Source: an uncultured Rhizobiaceae group bacterium (lineage in GTDB: Bacteria; Pseudomonadota; Alphaproteobacteria; Rhizobiales; Rhizobiaceae). Taken from it: a stretch of DNA of 64,000 nucleotides. Below, in pieces: positions 9,610 to 19,173 of the stretch. Under the pieces are notes generated by a model. That model worked only from the letters and a program-made list of their open reading frames with translations, did not search any database and was not told the DNA's origin. Both the position numbers and the translations under genes were made by a program. Numbering within the stretch: position 1 is the stretch's first letter; every line of letters starts with the position of its first letter. Location of the stretch: the NCBI GenBank assembly GCA_947501445.1, contig CANMVS010000002.1, positions 496,001 through 560,000 on the forward strand, written 5' to 3'.

Positions 9610-10788
9610 ATGATACGAAATCTGCGCATGCTTTCAGGAACGGTCCTGTTGATATTTGTGACCAGCCATTTGATGAATATGGCATTTGGCCTGATTTCAG
9701 TGAATGCAGTTGAAGAAGCGCGCCGGTATCTGACGGGACCATGGTCCTATTTTCCGCTTAGCCTCATTCTTTTTGCATCATTGCTGGTCCACCTGGCATT
9801 GGGATTGCAGTCGCTTTACAAGCGTAACACCTTGCGTATGTCCGGATATGATCGCCTTCAACTGATTTCCGGCCTGCTGGTTATTCCACTCCTGGCGGCC
9901 CATGTTGTGGGCATATGGGCAGCCAAAAACATCTACGGCTTTGATCCCACCTATCAGATTATTTTGAAGTACTTTTGGCTTGATGTGCCATTGGAAGGCC
10001 TGCGGCAGGTACTGGTCGTCGTGGTTGCATGGATTCATGGCTGTATCGGCATGTTCAGCTGGATGCGGATCAAACCGTGGTGGCGTCGTACATCATGGTT
10101 TGTCTATCCCTTTGTCGTTGCGGTTCCGGTTCTCTCACTGCTTGGGTTTGTCGATGCCGGTAATTCTGTCATCGCAGAACAGAACCGGATCATCGAGATG
10201 CAAATGAGTGATGAGACACCGGCTCAGGAAGAACAGCCTGAATTATCAGAGGCAGAGCTGGCCGCACAGGAGGAGGCAGCCAGAGATCAAACCGCATCCG
10301 TTCAGGCGAAAGTAGCGTTGCAAAAAACAATTCTTTGGTCAGTACTGGCTGTCTATACCGTACTGGTCGCGCTGACACTGATTGCCCGCGCGGTGCGATT
10401 GCGACACACGACAGGCGGCATAACAACCATTCGTTACCTTAAAGGCCCGCAATTCGATACACAGATTGGCGCCAGTCTGCTTGAAATTGCCCGGCTTCAT
10501 GACATACCACACGCAAATCTTTGTCGCGGACGCGGCCGCTGTGGCACCTGTCGACTGCGCATTCTCGAGGCCAGTCCTGCCTTGCCTGAGGTTGGCGAAA
10601 TTGAGAGAAAAACCCTGGATCGACTGAACTGCGGTCCCGACATACGTCTTGCCTGTCAATGCATTCCAACCGCTGGGGCATTGGCCATAGAAAGACTTGT
10701 GGCGCCCGATGTCACCCCGCTGGATTTGGCCGACCAGATCAGGGGAGACCAGCCAGAGGCTGCAGACGCGGAGCCTGCCAATGCATAG
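9610..10788 (+). CDS. diheme-type membrane anchor fused to 2Fe-2S ferredoxin domain
   Basis: The N-terminal 190 residues form about five hydrophobic helices resembling succinate dehydrogenase/fumarate reductase cytochrome b anchors. Four histidines inside or next to helices (H27, H68, H105 and H150, counted from the ATG at 9589) could bind two hemes. An acidic linker (about 205-235) and one more helix (about 245-265) lead to a plant-type ferredoxin domain with C312, C318, C321 and C356 (CX5CX2C, then a fourth Cys). The same architecture precedes the cyclase domain in rhizobial CyaC-type adenylate cyclases, but here the protein stops after the ferredoxin domain. GGGGA at 9596-9600 favours the ATG at 9610. 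The stop overlaps the MscS start. Role inferred: quinone/redox sensing or electron transfer. Confidence 0.8.
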   Translation: MIRNLRMLSGTVLLIFVTSHLMNMAFGLISVNAVEEARRYLTGPWSYFPLSLILFASLLVHLALGLQSLYKRNTLRMSGYDRLQLISGLLVIPLLAAHVVGIWAAKNIYGFDPTYQIILKYFWLDVPLEGLRQVLVVVVAWIHGCIGMFSWMRIKPWWRRTSWFVYPFVVAVPVLSLLGFVDAGNSVIAEQNRIIEMQMSDETPAQEEQPELSEAELAAQEEAARDQTASVQAKVALQKTILWSVLAVYTVLVALTLIARAVRLRHTTGGITTIRYLKGPQFDTQIGASLLEIARLHDIPHANLCRGRGRCGTCRLRILEASPALPEVGEIERKTLDRLNCGPDIRLACQCIPTAGALAIERLVAPDVTPLDLADQIRGDQPEAADAEPANA

Positions 10789-13147
10789 GGTGCTTCGGTT
10801 TCAACAGATCGTGGTGACAGCCATTTGTCTGTTTGCCCTATTGTTGGCGTGCCCTGTTGATCAGGCAGCAGCACAAATGCCATCGGGTGTTCTGACACCT
10901 GCACCGCAGGCACAGGAAACACCTACGCCAGCCCCCTCACCCAATGATATTCGCGAACTGATGCGCTTGTTATCCGACCAGAGCATGATTGAATGGCTGA
11001 AGACACAGGGACAGGATCAGGGCGCACTCGACGCGGATGGATCATTTGAGCAGGCTCCCGGTCTGCAGCAGGAATTTGCAAACCGTGTGGAGCGCATCCG
11101 CACCCGACTGCAAAACCTGGTCATAAGTTGGCGCAACGTAGCGACAGCGCCACAATATCTGGCCGATTCCTGGCGTGATCAAATGTCTGCCGGTGAAACA
11201 TTGCGCAGTATCACCTACGTATTGATATTTCTGGTGATTGGTGGCGGTCTTGAGTGGCTCTATCGCCAATATACCCAATATACACTGCTCAAATTGGAAC
11301 TTCGGCAAAGGGATACACTTTGGGGAAAATTTCAGGCTGCAGTCAGTCGTGCGTTGATCATCTCCGGCGGATTGCTGATATTTTCTGTCGGGACAATTGG
11401 CACTTTCCTCGGGTTTGAATGGCCACCCTTTGTAGAAAATCTTGTGTTGAATTTGCTGCTGATTGTCATCATCGTTCGTTTGACCTCTACAATCTCGTTG
11501 TTTTTGTTCGCACCGCGTGTCGCAGCACTGCGTCTGGTGCCATTGGACAATCACCTGGCCTATGCTGTGCATGGCTGGATCGTCGTTCTTGCCTGGTTTG
11601 CAACAATTGCATTTGCCCTGACAGATGTTTTCGAAAACCTTGCAGGCTCAACGGATGCCGTCGGGGCGACACTGGCCATTTCAGTCGAAGCTGTCGGCGT
11701 GTGTGTCCTGCTTCTGCTTCTGGCCGTCTGGCACATTGACAGGGGCATAAGATCCCGCAGCGAAACGATGCGAACAGGCGCTGAAAAACCAACGAACTTT
11801 TGGCCCGGATACCTGTCCGTTTTGATTTTGATCGCATTTGCACTGTGGGTGCTCAATGCGCCGGAAATCATGTGGACGGTTATCATTGCAGGTCTGGTTT
11901 ATCCTGCCACAAGCCTTTTCAACGGATGCATCAATCATCTGTTCGATCAGGCTGAAGATGCCAGCCGTCTGCTGGTGCGAAATAGCGTCGAACCAGATGC
12001 TGATGCTGTGGAAGATCCGGGCGAAGCTGAACAACCGCAGACATCACAGGCCGATCCCGCACTGGTCGAGGAATTAGAGGAGGAGGAAGCCGAGGCGGTC
12101 AGTTCACTGGAATTGTATCGACCGGTGGCGCGGCGGTTTGCCCGTTTTGTCGTTCTTCTGGGCGCCATCCTGGCGCTATTGAATACCTGGGGTGGAAACA
12201 TTTTCAGCCTTTCAGAATCACAAACATCGTCAGGCCGTCTGGTTGGCATCATCGCCGACATCGTAACGGCCATATTGATTGCCGATCTCGTATGGGTCTG
12301 GGCGAAATCAGCCATTGACCGACGTCTGGCAAACTATGTGCCGCCACAAGGCAGCGAAGCGCCGGGCCCGGAAGCGCGCATGGCGACGCTATTGCCCATT
12401 TTACGTGTCACACTCATGGTCTTTCTTATTGCCATCGTCTTTATGACAATGCTTTCGTCGATGGGTATCAATGTTGGCCCCTTGCTCGCCGGTGCCGGCG
12501 TGCTTGGCATTGCCATTGGCTTTGGTGCACAGGCTCTGGTCAAGGACATTGTGTCGGGTATTTTCTTCCTGATTGACGACGCCTTCAGGATCGGGGAATA
12601 CATTGAAGTCGGAAGCCTGCGCGGAACCGTGGAATCCATGTCTATCCGCTCGCTCAGGGTCCGCCACCATCTGGGTGCCATTCACACGATCCCCTTTGGC
12701 GAATTGACTTCGCTGACCAACTACAGCCGCGACTGGGTCATCATGCGCCTGGAGTTCCGTGTGCCTTTTGATACGGATGTGAAACTGATCAAAAAAATCG
12801 TCAAGAAAATCGGCGCTGAGCTCGAGGCTAACGAAACCTACGGCGATGGCATTTTGCAAACCCTGAAATCGCAAGGCGTACGCAGAATGGAAGAATTCAA
12901 CATGGTCATCGGGGTCAAATTCATGGCAAAACCCGGTGCGCAATGGCTCATTCGTCGTGACGCCTATCAAAAGCTGCGGGATGCATTTGAAGAAAACGGC
13001 ATAAGCTTTGCCCAGCGCAATGTCACCGTTGAAGTGGTCAGCGACAAGGAACTGGATGAAGAAGCACAAAAAGCCATAGCCGGAGCAGCACAGAACGCCG
13101 TTGAGGCTGCGGCCGGTGCATCAGTCCCGCCGCCGGATGAACCCTAG
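10781..13147 (+). CDS. MscS-family mechanosensitive ion channel
   Basis: This is a large MscS-like channel of about 788 residues. A signal peptide ends in AAAQ and is followed by a periplasmic proline-rich segment. Many transmembrane helices are followed by an acidic cytoplasmic or periplasmic loop, and then by the conserved pore helix GVLGIAIGFGAQALVKD and the beta domain (GTVESMSIRSLRVR, PFGELTSLTNYSRDW). I chose ATG at 10781; the longer frame from 10697 runs inside the upstream gene. It overlaps that gene by 8 nt, so the two are co-translated. The expected role is release of solutes on hypo-osmotic shock; the coupling to a redox-type protein is unusual. The C-terminus is Ala/Pro-rich. Confidence 0.92.
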   Translation: MHRVLRFQQIVVTAICLFALLLACPVDQAAAQMPSGVLTPAPQAQETPTPAPSPNDIRELMRLLSDQSMIEWLKTQGQDQGALDADGSFEQAPGLQQEFANRVERIRTRLQNLVISWRNVATAPQYLADSWRDQMSAGETLRSITYVLIFLVIGGGLEWLYRQYTQYTLLKLELRQRDTLWGKFQAAVSRALIISGGLLIFSVGTIGTFLGFEWPPFVENLVLNLLLIVIIVRLTSTISLFLFAPRVAALRLVPLDNHLAYAVHGWIVVLAWFATIAFALTDVFENLAGSTDAVGATLAISVEAVGVCVLLLLLAVWHIDRGIRSRSETMRTGAEKPTNFWPGYLSVLILIAFALWVLNAPEIMWTVIIAGLVYPATSLFNGCINHLFDQAEDASRLLVRNSVEPDADAVEDPGEAEQPQTSQADPALVEELEEEEAEAVSSLELYRPVARRFARFVVLLGAILALLNTWGGNIFSLSESQTSSGRLVGIIADIVTAILIADLVWVWAKSAIDRRLANYVPPQGSEAPGPEARMATLLPILRVTLMVFLIAIVFMTMLSSMGINVGPLLAGAGVLGIAIGFGAQALVKDIVSGIFFLIDDAFRIGEYIEVGSLRGTVESMSIRSLRVRHHLGAIHTIPFGELTSLTNYSRDWVIMRLEFRVPFDTDVKLIKKIVKKIGAELEANETYGDGILQTLKSQGVRRMEEFNMVIGVKFMAKPGAQWLIRRDAYQKLRDAFEENGISFAQRNVTVEVVSDKELDEEAQKAIAGAAQNAVEAAAGASVPPPDEP

Positions 13148-13169
13148 CAGAGTGTCCACTTCGTTTGGA

Positions 13170-13207
13170 TCAATACAGGTTTTGTCGGAATTGGTAAAAC
13201 CTGAATG
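13170..13207 (+). repeat. intergenic repeat, left module only (copy F)
   Basis: The hairpin CAGGTTTTG / TAAAACCTG (one mismatch), flanked by CAATA and AATGCA, matches the left half of the family described at 44598. It lies between convergent genes, 23 nt after the MscS stop. The right module is absent. Confidence 0.75.
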
Positions 13208-13220
13208 CACCAGCCGAAAT

Positions 13221-13931
13221 TCAGGTCGCATCATGAAAAATGATACCCAGGACATGACGTTGGCCATCCCTGACCCTGCTGACACCGTGGCGCATGCGCA
13301 CCCGGTATGTCCCTCGTGTCCCACGGACAGGGCGTTCATTCACGGCAAATATCACCGCTTCACCCTGGGCAAGTGACACAACTTCAGCCCGTGATTGCAT
13401 CCTTGGTCGCTGCTCTGTCAGAACAAATTCGCCACCGCTGAAATCCTCACCGGGTGATGACAGCATGATTGCCACCTGAAGCGGAAAAACATGGTCACCA
13501 TACAGGTCCTGATGAAGGCAATTATAGTCATCCTTTCCGTAACGCAGCATCAATGGCGTCGGGCGGGTTTGACCGGCCTTATGACAGCGTTCAACAAAGG
13601 CGTTATGCGCATCCGGAAACAGGATGTCCCGCCCAATCATGCTTTGCCAGTTGTTGGCCACAGGAACGAGCCTGGCGTAAAAAGCCCCCCGCAGAGCGCT
13701 GATCTTGTGCGGCAGCGGATAGTTGAAATATTTATATTCTCCCTTGCCAAAGCCGTGTCTCGCCATAACGATCTTTTTTCGAAATTGCGCCTCTTCATCA
13801 TAGGATTTGGCCAATTGCGCACATTCCTGTGAGGAAAAGACCGACCCCGTCACGGCGTAGCCGCGGGTATCGAGGTCGGTTGCGATCGCCTGCCAGTCAA
13901 ACGATCCTATCGTAGGTGTGTGATGCGTCAT
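13221..13931 (-). CDS. 2-oxoglutarate/Fe(II)-dependent oxygenase
   Basis: This is a 236-residue dioxygenase of the prolyl-hydroxylase-like double-stranded beta-helix fold. Iron ligands are H140 and D142 (LHQDLYGD) and H215 (RMRHGVS), and R225, ten residues after H215, would bind 2-oxoglutarate. The segment GEDFSGGEFVL is typical of the fold. Its ATG overlaps the ada stop by one nucleotide (TGATG), so it is translated together with ada. This suggests a part in the response to alkylation damage, possibly oxidative demethylation, but it is not a close AlkB by motif. Substrate unknown. Confidence 0.88.
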   Translation of the reverse strand: MTHHTPTIGSFDWQAIATDLDTRGYAVTGSVFSSQECAQLAKSYDEEAQFRKKIVMARHGFGKGEYKYFNYPLPHKISALRGAFYARLVPVANNWQSMIGRDILFPDAHNAFVERCHKAGQTRPTPLMLRYGKDDYNCLHQDLYGDHVFPLQVAIMLSSPGEDFSGGEFVLTEQRPRMQSRAEVVSLAQGEAVIFAVNERPVRGTRGTYRVRMRHGVSRVRDGQRHVLGIIFHDAT

Positions 13932-15007
13932 CAGGATGCCACCTCACGGGCCAACAATGCCTGTTTACGCTCCACGCCCCAGCGATAGCCTGACAGATTT
14001 CCATCCGTGCGAATAACCCGGTGGCACGGAATTGCGACAGCAATTGTATTGGCACCGCAGGCCTGCGCAACCGCCCGCACCGCCTTGGGACGTCCAATAG
14101 CAACGGCTATCTGCGCATAGCTGGCGGTGTCACCCGTTGGTATGTTGCGCAGTGCTTCCCATACTGCCTCCTGAAAGGCGGTGCCGCGAATATCCAGCGG
14201 CAAATCAAGACTGCCACGAGGGGTTTCAACGTATTGAATGACCGAAGCCGCAAGTGCCTCGAATTCAGGATCACCACCAACAAGTTCGGCATTTGGAAAA
14301 CGATCCTGCAGCTGGTTCACAAGCATTTCAGGCTCATCAGCAAAATCTATCGCACAAACCCCTTTTGTTGTGGCGGCAATCAAAATGCTGCCCAAAGTGC
14401 ACTCGCCGACCGCGAATTTGATCATCGTATCTTTGCCGCCATCGCGAAACTGCGTTGCCCGCATTCCAAGCCGTCGGCCCGATTCCTCATAAAAACGGCT
14501 GATTGCATTGTAGCCAGCATCGAAAATTGCACTGGTAACCGATGCCCCACCAGTCAGTTCCCCGCGTAGACGGGCTGCCCGATGCGCAGCGGCATAGGCT
14601 TTGGGCGTAATGCCGGTCACCTCTTTGAACAACCGGTGAAAATAAAAACGGCTGATCCCGGCATTTTTCGCCAACGCTTCAAGGCTTGGCGGCTCTTCCG
14701 CAGCTTCTATCATCCGGCATGCTGCAGCCACCAATTGCGCCCGCTGCTCCAAAGGTGCCTGTTTTTTCGGATTGCAACGCTTGCAGGCTCGAAAGCCCGC
14801 ATCTTCAGCGTCCACCGGTCCGGCGTAAAATTGCACATTTTTTCTGCGTGCCTGTCGTGAAGAACAGGACGGGCGGCAATATATACCGGTGGTTTTGACG
14901 GCAAAAACAAATTGGCCATCAGCCGCCGGATCGCGTGTTTCAACAGCGCGCCAACGGGCATCATCCGTTACACGGACATCACTTGAATTCATCGGCACTA
15001 AAGTCAT
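13931..15007 (-). CDS. ada: Ada: methylated-DNA methyltransferase and AraC-type regulator
   Basis: This is a bifunctional alkylation-repair protein and transcription activator. The N-terminal zinc-binding Ada domain has TGIYCRPSC and FRACKRC, whose four cysteines bind zinc, one accepting methyl groups from phosphotriesters. An AraC-type helix-turn-helix follows (GISRFYFHRLFKEVTGITP). The C-terminal methyltransferase domain carries IPCHRVI with the O6-methylguanine acceptor cysteine, then GYRWG. I chose ATG at 15007 because AGGGAGA lies about 6 nt upstream; ATGs at 15013 and 15028 are too close to or before it. The downstream 2OG-oxygenase overlaps. Methylated Ada probably activates its own promoter. 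Confidence 0.95.
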   Translation of the reverse strand: MTLVPMNSSDVRVTDDARWRAVETRDPAADGQFVFAVKTTGIYCRPSCSSRQARRKNVQFYAGPVDAEDAGFRACKRCNPKKQAPLEQRAQLVAAACRMIEAAEEPPSLEALAKNAGISRFYFHRLFKEVTGITPKAYAAAHRAARLRGELTGGASVTSAIFDAGYNAISRFYEESGRRLGMRATQFRDGGKDTMIKFAVGECTLGSILIAATTKGVCAIDFADEPEMLVNQLQDRFPNAELVGGDPEFEALAASVIQYVETPRGSLDLPLDIRGTAFQEAVWEALRNIPTGDTASYAQIAVAIGRPKAVRAVAQACGANTIAVAIPCHRVIRTDGNLSGYRWGVERKQALLAREVAS

Positions 15008-15259
15008 GGCCATTCTCCCTGCCCACATTGATATAATATCGATGGTGGGACTTTAGAACGACTTCACTTTGAACGCCGCCCGATCCTTGCTCTGTAATTC
15101 TAAACGTGCGTGTGACGGTCGTCACTATCGTTTATCGCAGCACTGCTGTAGAAAGGAATTGGCTTTATCTCGTCACACAATACTCATATCATCGTGAACT
15201 GCACTTTGTTTCAGAACATGTATGATAATGATCACAAGCAATAGACCAGAGGGATACTG

Positions 15260-15796
15260 ATGAAGGTTGCAATCGTTTCAGTCGCACTGCTTTTTTCCGC
15301 AGGAATGTTAACCACAACGCCGGTGTTTGCCGCAGGCGATAACTCCAATTCAAGCTCCAATACCTGCAACAATGGTTGGGTTTGGGACAAGAAAGCAAAA
15401 AAATGTGTCCGCAAAGACGCCAGCCTCGATCAGGACAGCCTCTATGAGGCGGGCAGAGATTTGGCCCATGCCGAACGTTTTGAAGAAGCAATTGAAGTGC
15501 TCAGTCTTGCTTCTGTAGACAATGACAAGCGGGTTTTGAATTATCTTGGTTATTCGAACCGCAAGCTTGGCCGCATCGAAGTTGGCCTGAAGTATTATCG
15601 CCAGGCGCTGGCACTTGATCCGGAATATACGCTGGTGCGTGAATATATGGGCGAAGCATTGCTGCAAAAAGGTGACCTGGAAGGCGCGTTGGAGCAGCTT
15701 GTGGAAATCAAACGGCTGTGCAAAGGCCGCGGCTGCAGCGAATATACGGATCTGGCTGGCCAGATTGCGGCATACGTCAAAAAGCAAAACAGCTAA
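15260..15796 (+). CDS. secreted TPR-repeat protein
   Basis: This is a 178-residue exported protein. A signal peptide ends TPVFAAG. A Ser/Asn-rich spacer and a small CNNGWVWDKKAKKCV motif follow, in which two cysteines could pair. Two to three tetratricopeptide repeats lie at about 60-150 (for example GLKYYRQALALDPEYT and YMGEALLQKGDLEGAL). Two more cysteines occur near the end (CKGRGC). Such small rhizobial TPR proteins are presumed periplasmic scaffolds; no partner is evident. AGAGGGAT precedes the ATG. The gene is monocistronic, ends in a strong terminator and is divergent from ada. Confidence 0.85.
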   Translation: MKVAIVSVALLFSAGMLTTTPVFAAGDNSNSSSNTCNNGWVWDKKAKKCVRKDASLDQDSLYEAGRDLAHAERFEEAIEVLSLASVDNDKRVLNYLGYSNRKLGRIEVGLKYYRQALALDPEYTLVREYMGEALLQKGDLEGALEQLVEIKRLCKGRGCSEYTDLAGQIAAYVKKQNS

Positions 15797-15817
15797 ATCA
15801 TAGACATTCATTCAGTA

Positions 15818-15850
15818 ACACCGGGCTGCACTCAACGTGCAGCCCGGTGT
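15818..15850 (+). terminator. intrinsic terminator after TPR gene
   Basis: A perfect 13-bp stem (ACACCGGGCTGCA / TGCAGCCCGGTGT) with a 7-nt loop, followed by ATTTGTA, starts 22 nt after the stop codon. Confidence 0.85.
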
Positions 15851-16082
15851 ATTTGTATGCATTGGTATCTGCAAACCGCGCTCTCGGTCTCATCACCCTG
15901 GAATTCAGCGCCTTTGACAAACGCGACCATGGGCCTGAAAACATTGCCGTCAATTCCTGGCATTTTTCATTTGATTGCTCGGACATCGCATTGCAATACG
16001 TCAGGCCTCGGCATAAACGGTTGGTTGAGATATTGTTGCATACCGTCGCCAGGATAGCCCAGCACAACAAGAGGAAATCTCC

Positions 16083-17702
16083 ATGTCCGATACGAGCCCC
16101 GCTGAATTATTTCCGCTGGAAACTGACAAGACACCCTACAAGAAGCTTAGCTCGGATTTCGTGACGAATGAAAAATTCCGCGGTCAGGACATACTGGTTG
16201 TTGAACCGGAAGGCATCCGTCTGCTCGCAGAAGCAGCCTTTGCAGATATCAATCACCTCCTGCGACCGGCGCACCTCAAGCAACTGGCTTCCATTCTTGA
16301 TGATCCGGAATCAACAGAAAACGACCGTTTCGTGGCCTACGACCTGTTGAAAAACGCTAATATTGCTGCCGGTGGCGTATTGCCCATGTGTCAGGATACC
16401 GGCACCGCCATCGTCATGGGCAAAAAGGGGCGTCGGGTCTGGACGGAAGGTGGCGACAAGGAAGCGATGGCCATGGGTGTGCGTGATGCCTATGAAAAGA
16501 AGAACCTGCGCTACTCCCAACTGGCACCCATCGCCATGTTCGAAGAAAAAAACACCCGCAATAATCTCCCTGCCCAGATCGATATTTACGAAGAAGGCAC
16601 CGACGCCTACAATTTTCTGTTTGTCGCCAAGGGCGGTGGTTCAGCCAATAAAACATTCCTGTACCAGGGAACCCCTTCTCTGCTTACCCATGACCGGATG
16701 ATTGAATTTTTGAAAGAAAAAATTCTGACACTCGGCACAGCCGCCTGCCCGCCCTACCATCTGGCAATTGTCATCGGCGGCACGTCTGCAGAAATGAACC
16801 TGAAAACGGTCAAGCTCGCATCCACCCATTATCTGGATGACCTGCCGACTGCCGGATCCGAACTGGGTCACGCATTCCGCGATCTTGAAATGGAAGCCGA
16901 AGTTCACAAGCTGACCCAGCAAATGGGTATTGGAGCACAGTTCGGCGGTAAATATTTTTGCCATGATGTGCGCGTTATCCGCCTGCCCCGCCATGGTGCG
17001 TCATTGCCGATTGGCCTTGGTGTCTCCTGTTCCGCAGACCGACAGGCCAAGGGCAAAATCACCCGGGACGGTATTTTCCTTGAAGCACTGGAAACCAATC
17101 CGGGCAACTATCTGCCGGAGATCGACGAGAAGGATCTTGCAGAACATGTTGTCAATATTGATCTGAACCAGCCGATGAATCAAATTCTTGAGGAACTCAC
17201 GAAACATCCTGTAAAGACTCGACTTTCCTTGAGTGGAACAATCGTTGTTGCCCGCGATCTGGCACATTCCAAAATTCGCGCCCGTCTCGAGGCGGGTGAA
17301 GAAATGCCAGCGTATTTCAAGGATCACCCGGTCTATTATGCCGGTCCGGCCAAGACACCACAGGGATATGCCTCTGGCTCCTTTGGACCAACAACCGCTG
17401 GCCGCATGGACAGCTACGTTGACCAGTTCCAGTCATTTGGTGGTTCGATGGTAATGCTGGCCAAGGGCAATCGCTCACGCGCTGTGCGTGAAGCCTGCAA
17501 GTTGCATGGCGGATTTTATCTGGGCTCCATAGGTGGCCCCGCCGCCAGACTGGCACAGGACTGCATCAAAAAAGTCGATGTGCTCGAATATCCTGAGCTC
17601 GGGATGGAAGCGATCTGGAAAATCGAAGTTGTTGATTTTCCAGCCTTCATCGTCATCGACGACAAGGGCAATGATTTCTTCCAGGAATTCAACCTGTCTT
17701 GA
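16083..17702 (+). CDS. fumA: fumarate hydratase, class I (iron-sulfur)
   Basis: This catalyses reversible hydration of fumarate to malate in the TCA cycle. At 539 residues it matches class I single-chain fumarases with a 4Fe-4S cluster. Candidate cluster cysteines lie in [23 protein letters not shown] and REACKLHGG. The N-terminal (alpha-type) and C-terminal (beta-type) halves are both present, the latter with GPTTAGRMD and GSIGGPAA. The ATG follows GAGGAAAT. Its stop overlaps the TTG start of a DUF2332 gene. A heat-stable class II fumarase gene is not in the window. Assignment is firm. Confidence 0.95.
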   Translation: MSDTSPAELFPLETDKTPYKKLSSDFVTNEKFRGQDILVVEPEGIRLLAEAAFADINHLLRPAHLKQLASILDDPESTENDRFVAYDLLKNANIAAGGVLPMCQDTGTAIVMGKKGRRVWTEGGDKEAMAMGVRDAYEKKNLRYSQLAPIAMFEEKNTRNNLPAQIDIYEEGTDAYNFLFVAKGGGSANKTFLYQGTPSLLTHDRMIEFLKEKILTLGTAACPPYHLAIVIGGTSAEMNLKTVKLASTHYLDDLPTAGSELGHAFRDLEMEAEVHKLTQQMGIGAQFGGKYFCHDVRVIRLPRHGASLPIGLGVSCSADRQAKGKITRDGIFLEALETNPGNYLPEIDEKDLAEHVVNIDLNQPMNQILEELTKHPVKTRLSLSGTIVVARDLAHSKIRARLEAGEEMPAYFKDHPVYYAGPAKTPQGYASGSFGPTTAGRMDSYVDQFQSFGGSMVMLAKGNRSRAVREACKLHGGFYLGSIGGPAARLAQDCIKKVDVLEYPELGMEAIWKIEVVDFPAFIVIDDKGNDFFQEFNLS

Positions 17703-18772
17703 ATTTTGCAACGCCCGGACCGGAACTTGCTGACGCCTTCGCGCGGCAGCAGCAGGCGTGTGAAGATCTTGGTTCACCCTTTACCGCATTGATCTGCCGC
17801 CTCTTTGCAGAGCGGGGTCTGCCGCAGGGCCCCGTTCGCGATGTTCTGTTTGGTTGGCAGGGTGATCTTACAGCGGTCGGGGACGCTGTGCCCCTGCGTC
17901 TGTGCGCTGCCCTGCATGAACTGACAATACGGGGCAAAGCACCCGATCTTGCAAACCTGTATCCACCGCATCATGGCGAACCCGACCATACCCGGCTGCA
18001 TGAAAGATTGGCTGCAGCCATCACGCAGCATACAACGCACATTTGCCAACGCCTTACGCGGGCCCCGCAAACCAACGTTATTGGCCGCGCATCTGCCCTT
18101 TATGCAGGCCTGAAATACATTGCGCAATCTTGCGACCTTCCCATTGTTGTGTCCGAGCTGGGTGCAAGCGCCGGTCTCAATCTGCAGTTGGATCACTACC
18201 ACTACCAATTGGGTGAGCAAACCTGTGGGATGCAATCCTCCGATGTTGGCCTCAATCCCGAATGGCATGGCGAACAGGCACCAATTGCTGAACCCGTCGT
18301 GGCTGAGCGGGCCGGATGTGATCTCTACCCCTTTGATCTCACACAAGATCAAGAGCAGTCGAGATTACTATCATATATATGGGCCGACCAGACAGAGCGC
18401 CTCGAAGCAACCCGTACGGCACTTTCAATCAGGGCCAGATCATCGGGCAATGTCGATGTTGGTGATGCCGCAACATGGTTGGAAGACAGGCTTTCGTTCA
18501 CCCGCAAAGACCAGGCCCATGTCATCATGCATTCGATTGCATGGCAGTATTTTTCTGATGCAGACAAACAAAAAGCCAGAAGTGTCATTCATCAGGCCGC
18601 ACGCGGATCGACCACCAGCGCACCAGTTTTTCTGCTTGGTATGGAGGCTGACGGCAAGCACCCCGGCTGCGCGCTGACACTCTCATGCTGGCCGCAATAT
18701 ATCATGCTGGAGCTGGCCCGTGTTGATTTCCACGGGCGCTGGATACATTGGCAGCCACAGGCGGACAAATAG
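17699..18772 (+). CDS. DUF2332 family protein
   Basis: This is a 357-residue cytoplasmic protein of the DUF2332 family, whose function is not established. Family-like features are the [16 protein letters not shown]-terminus, the central [14 protein letters not shown] segment, which resembles a nucleotide-binding or methyltransferase-like glycine loop, and [10 protein letters not shown] near the C-terminus. The start is a TTG whose last two bases overlap the fumarase TGA; no in-frame ATG is available for nearly 200 codons, so the TTG is probably used by translational coupling. It may tolerate low expression. No further function can be claimed. Confidence 0.85.
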   Translation: MNFATPGPELADAFARQQQACEDLGSPFTALICRLFAERGLPQGPVRDVLFGWQGDLTAVGDAVPLRLCAALHELTIRGKAPDLANLYPPHHGEPDHTRLHERLAAAITQHTTHICQRLTRAPQTNVIGRASALYAGLKYIAQSCDLPIVVSELGASAGLNLQLDHYHYQLGEQTCGMQSSDVGLNPEWHGEQAPIAEPVVAERAGCDLYPFDLTQDQEQSRLLSYIWADQTERLEATRTALSIRARSSGNVDVGDAATWLEDRLSFTRKDQAHVIMHSIAWQYFSDADKQKARSVIHQAARGSTTSAPVFLLGMEADGKHPGCALTLSCWPQYIMLELARVDFHGRWIHWQPQADK

Positions 18773-18914
18773 AGCGGCGCAGGTTTGAAACGGCGCCCCA
18801 GGTCATACAAACGCATCATTACACATTAGTAATATATTTCTCATTGAAACCCGCACCTTAACCACACACCTTGAAAGAGTAGGAAAATTCCAACTCATTC
18901 AAAAGGACAAGACA

Positions 18915-19079
18915 ATGAGCAATACAGCACAAACAGATCAAAGCGGATTTGGCAAAAATAATACAAACACTGCACAGATGCACGACAAACGTCTGTCAGA
19001 AAACGAAATGCATTTTTTTGCCGGGCTGACCTGCTATTTTTGCCCTGCAATGGCCACTGGCACCAATCAGGACAAGTGA
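18915..19079 (+). CDS. 54-residue protein with a CxxC motif
   Basis: This is a short gene easily missed by length cut-offs. The ATG at 18915 is preceded by AAAAGGAC at normal spacing, and the frame runs 54 codons to TGA. The first 30 residues are polar (Asn, Gln, Thr, Lys) with no signal peptide. The C-terminal half contains HFFAGLTCYFCPAMATG, a hydrophobic patch with a CYFC pair that could bind metal or be redox-active. It stands alone between DUF2332 (+) and phnM (-) with an AT-rich upstream region. I do not recognise a family. The good ribosome binding site and codon composition argue that it is real. Confidence 0.55.
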   Translation: MSNTAQTDQSGFGKNNTNTAQMHDKRLSENEMHFFAGLTCYFCPAMATGTNQDK

Positions 19080-19173
19080 TTGGGAGCTGCAGTTACATTG
19101 ATCAAATAAACCAATTCCTATCGGGGTTATATCATTCCAAGATACCCGAACCACGCAACCTTAAAATAACGGC

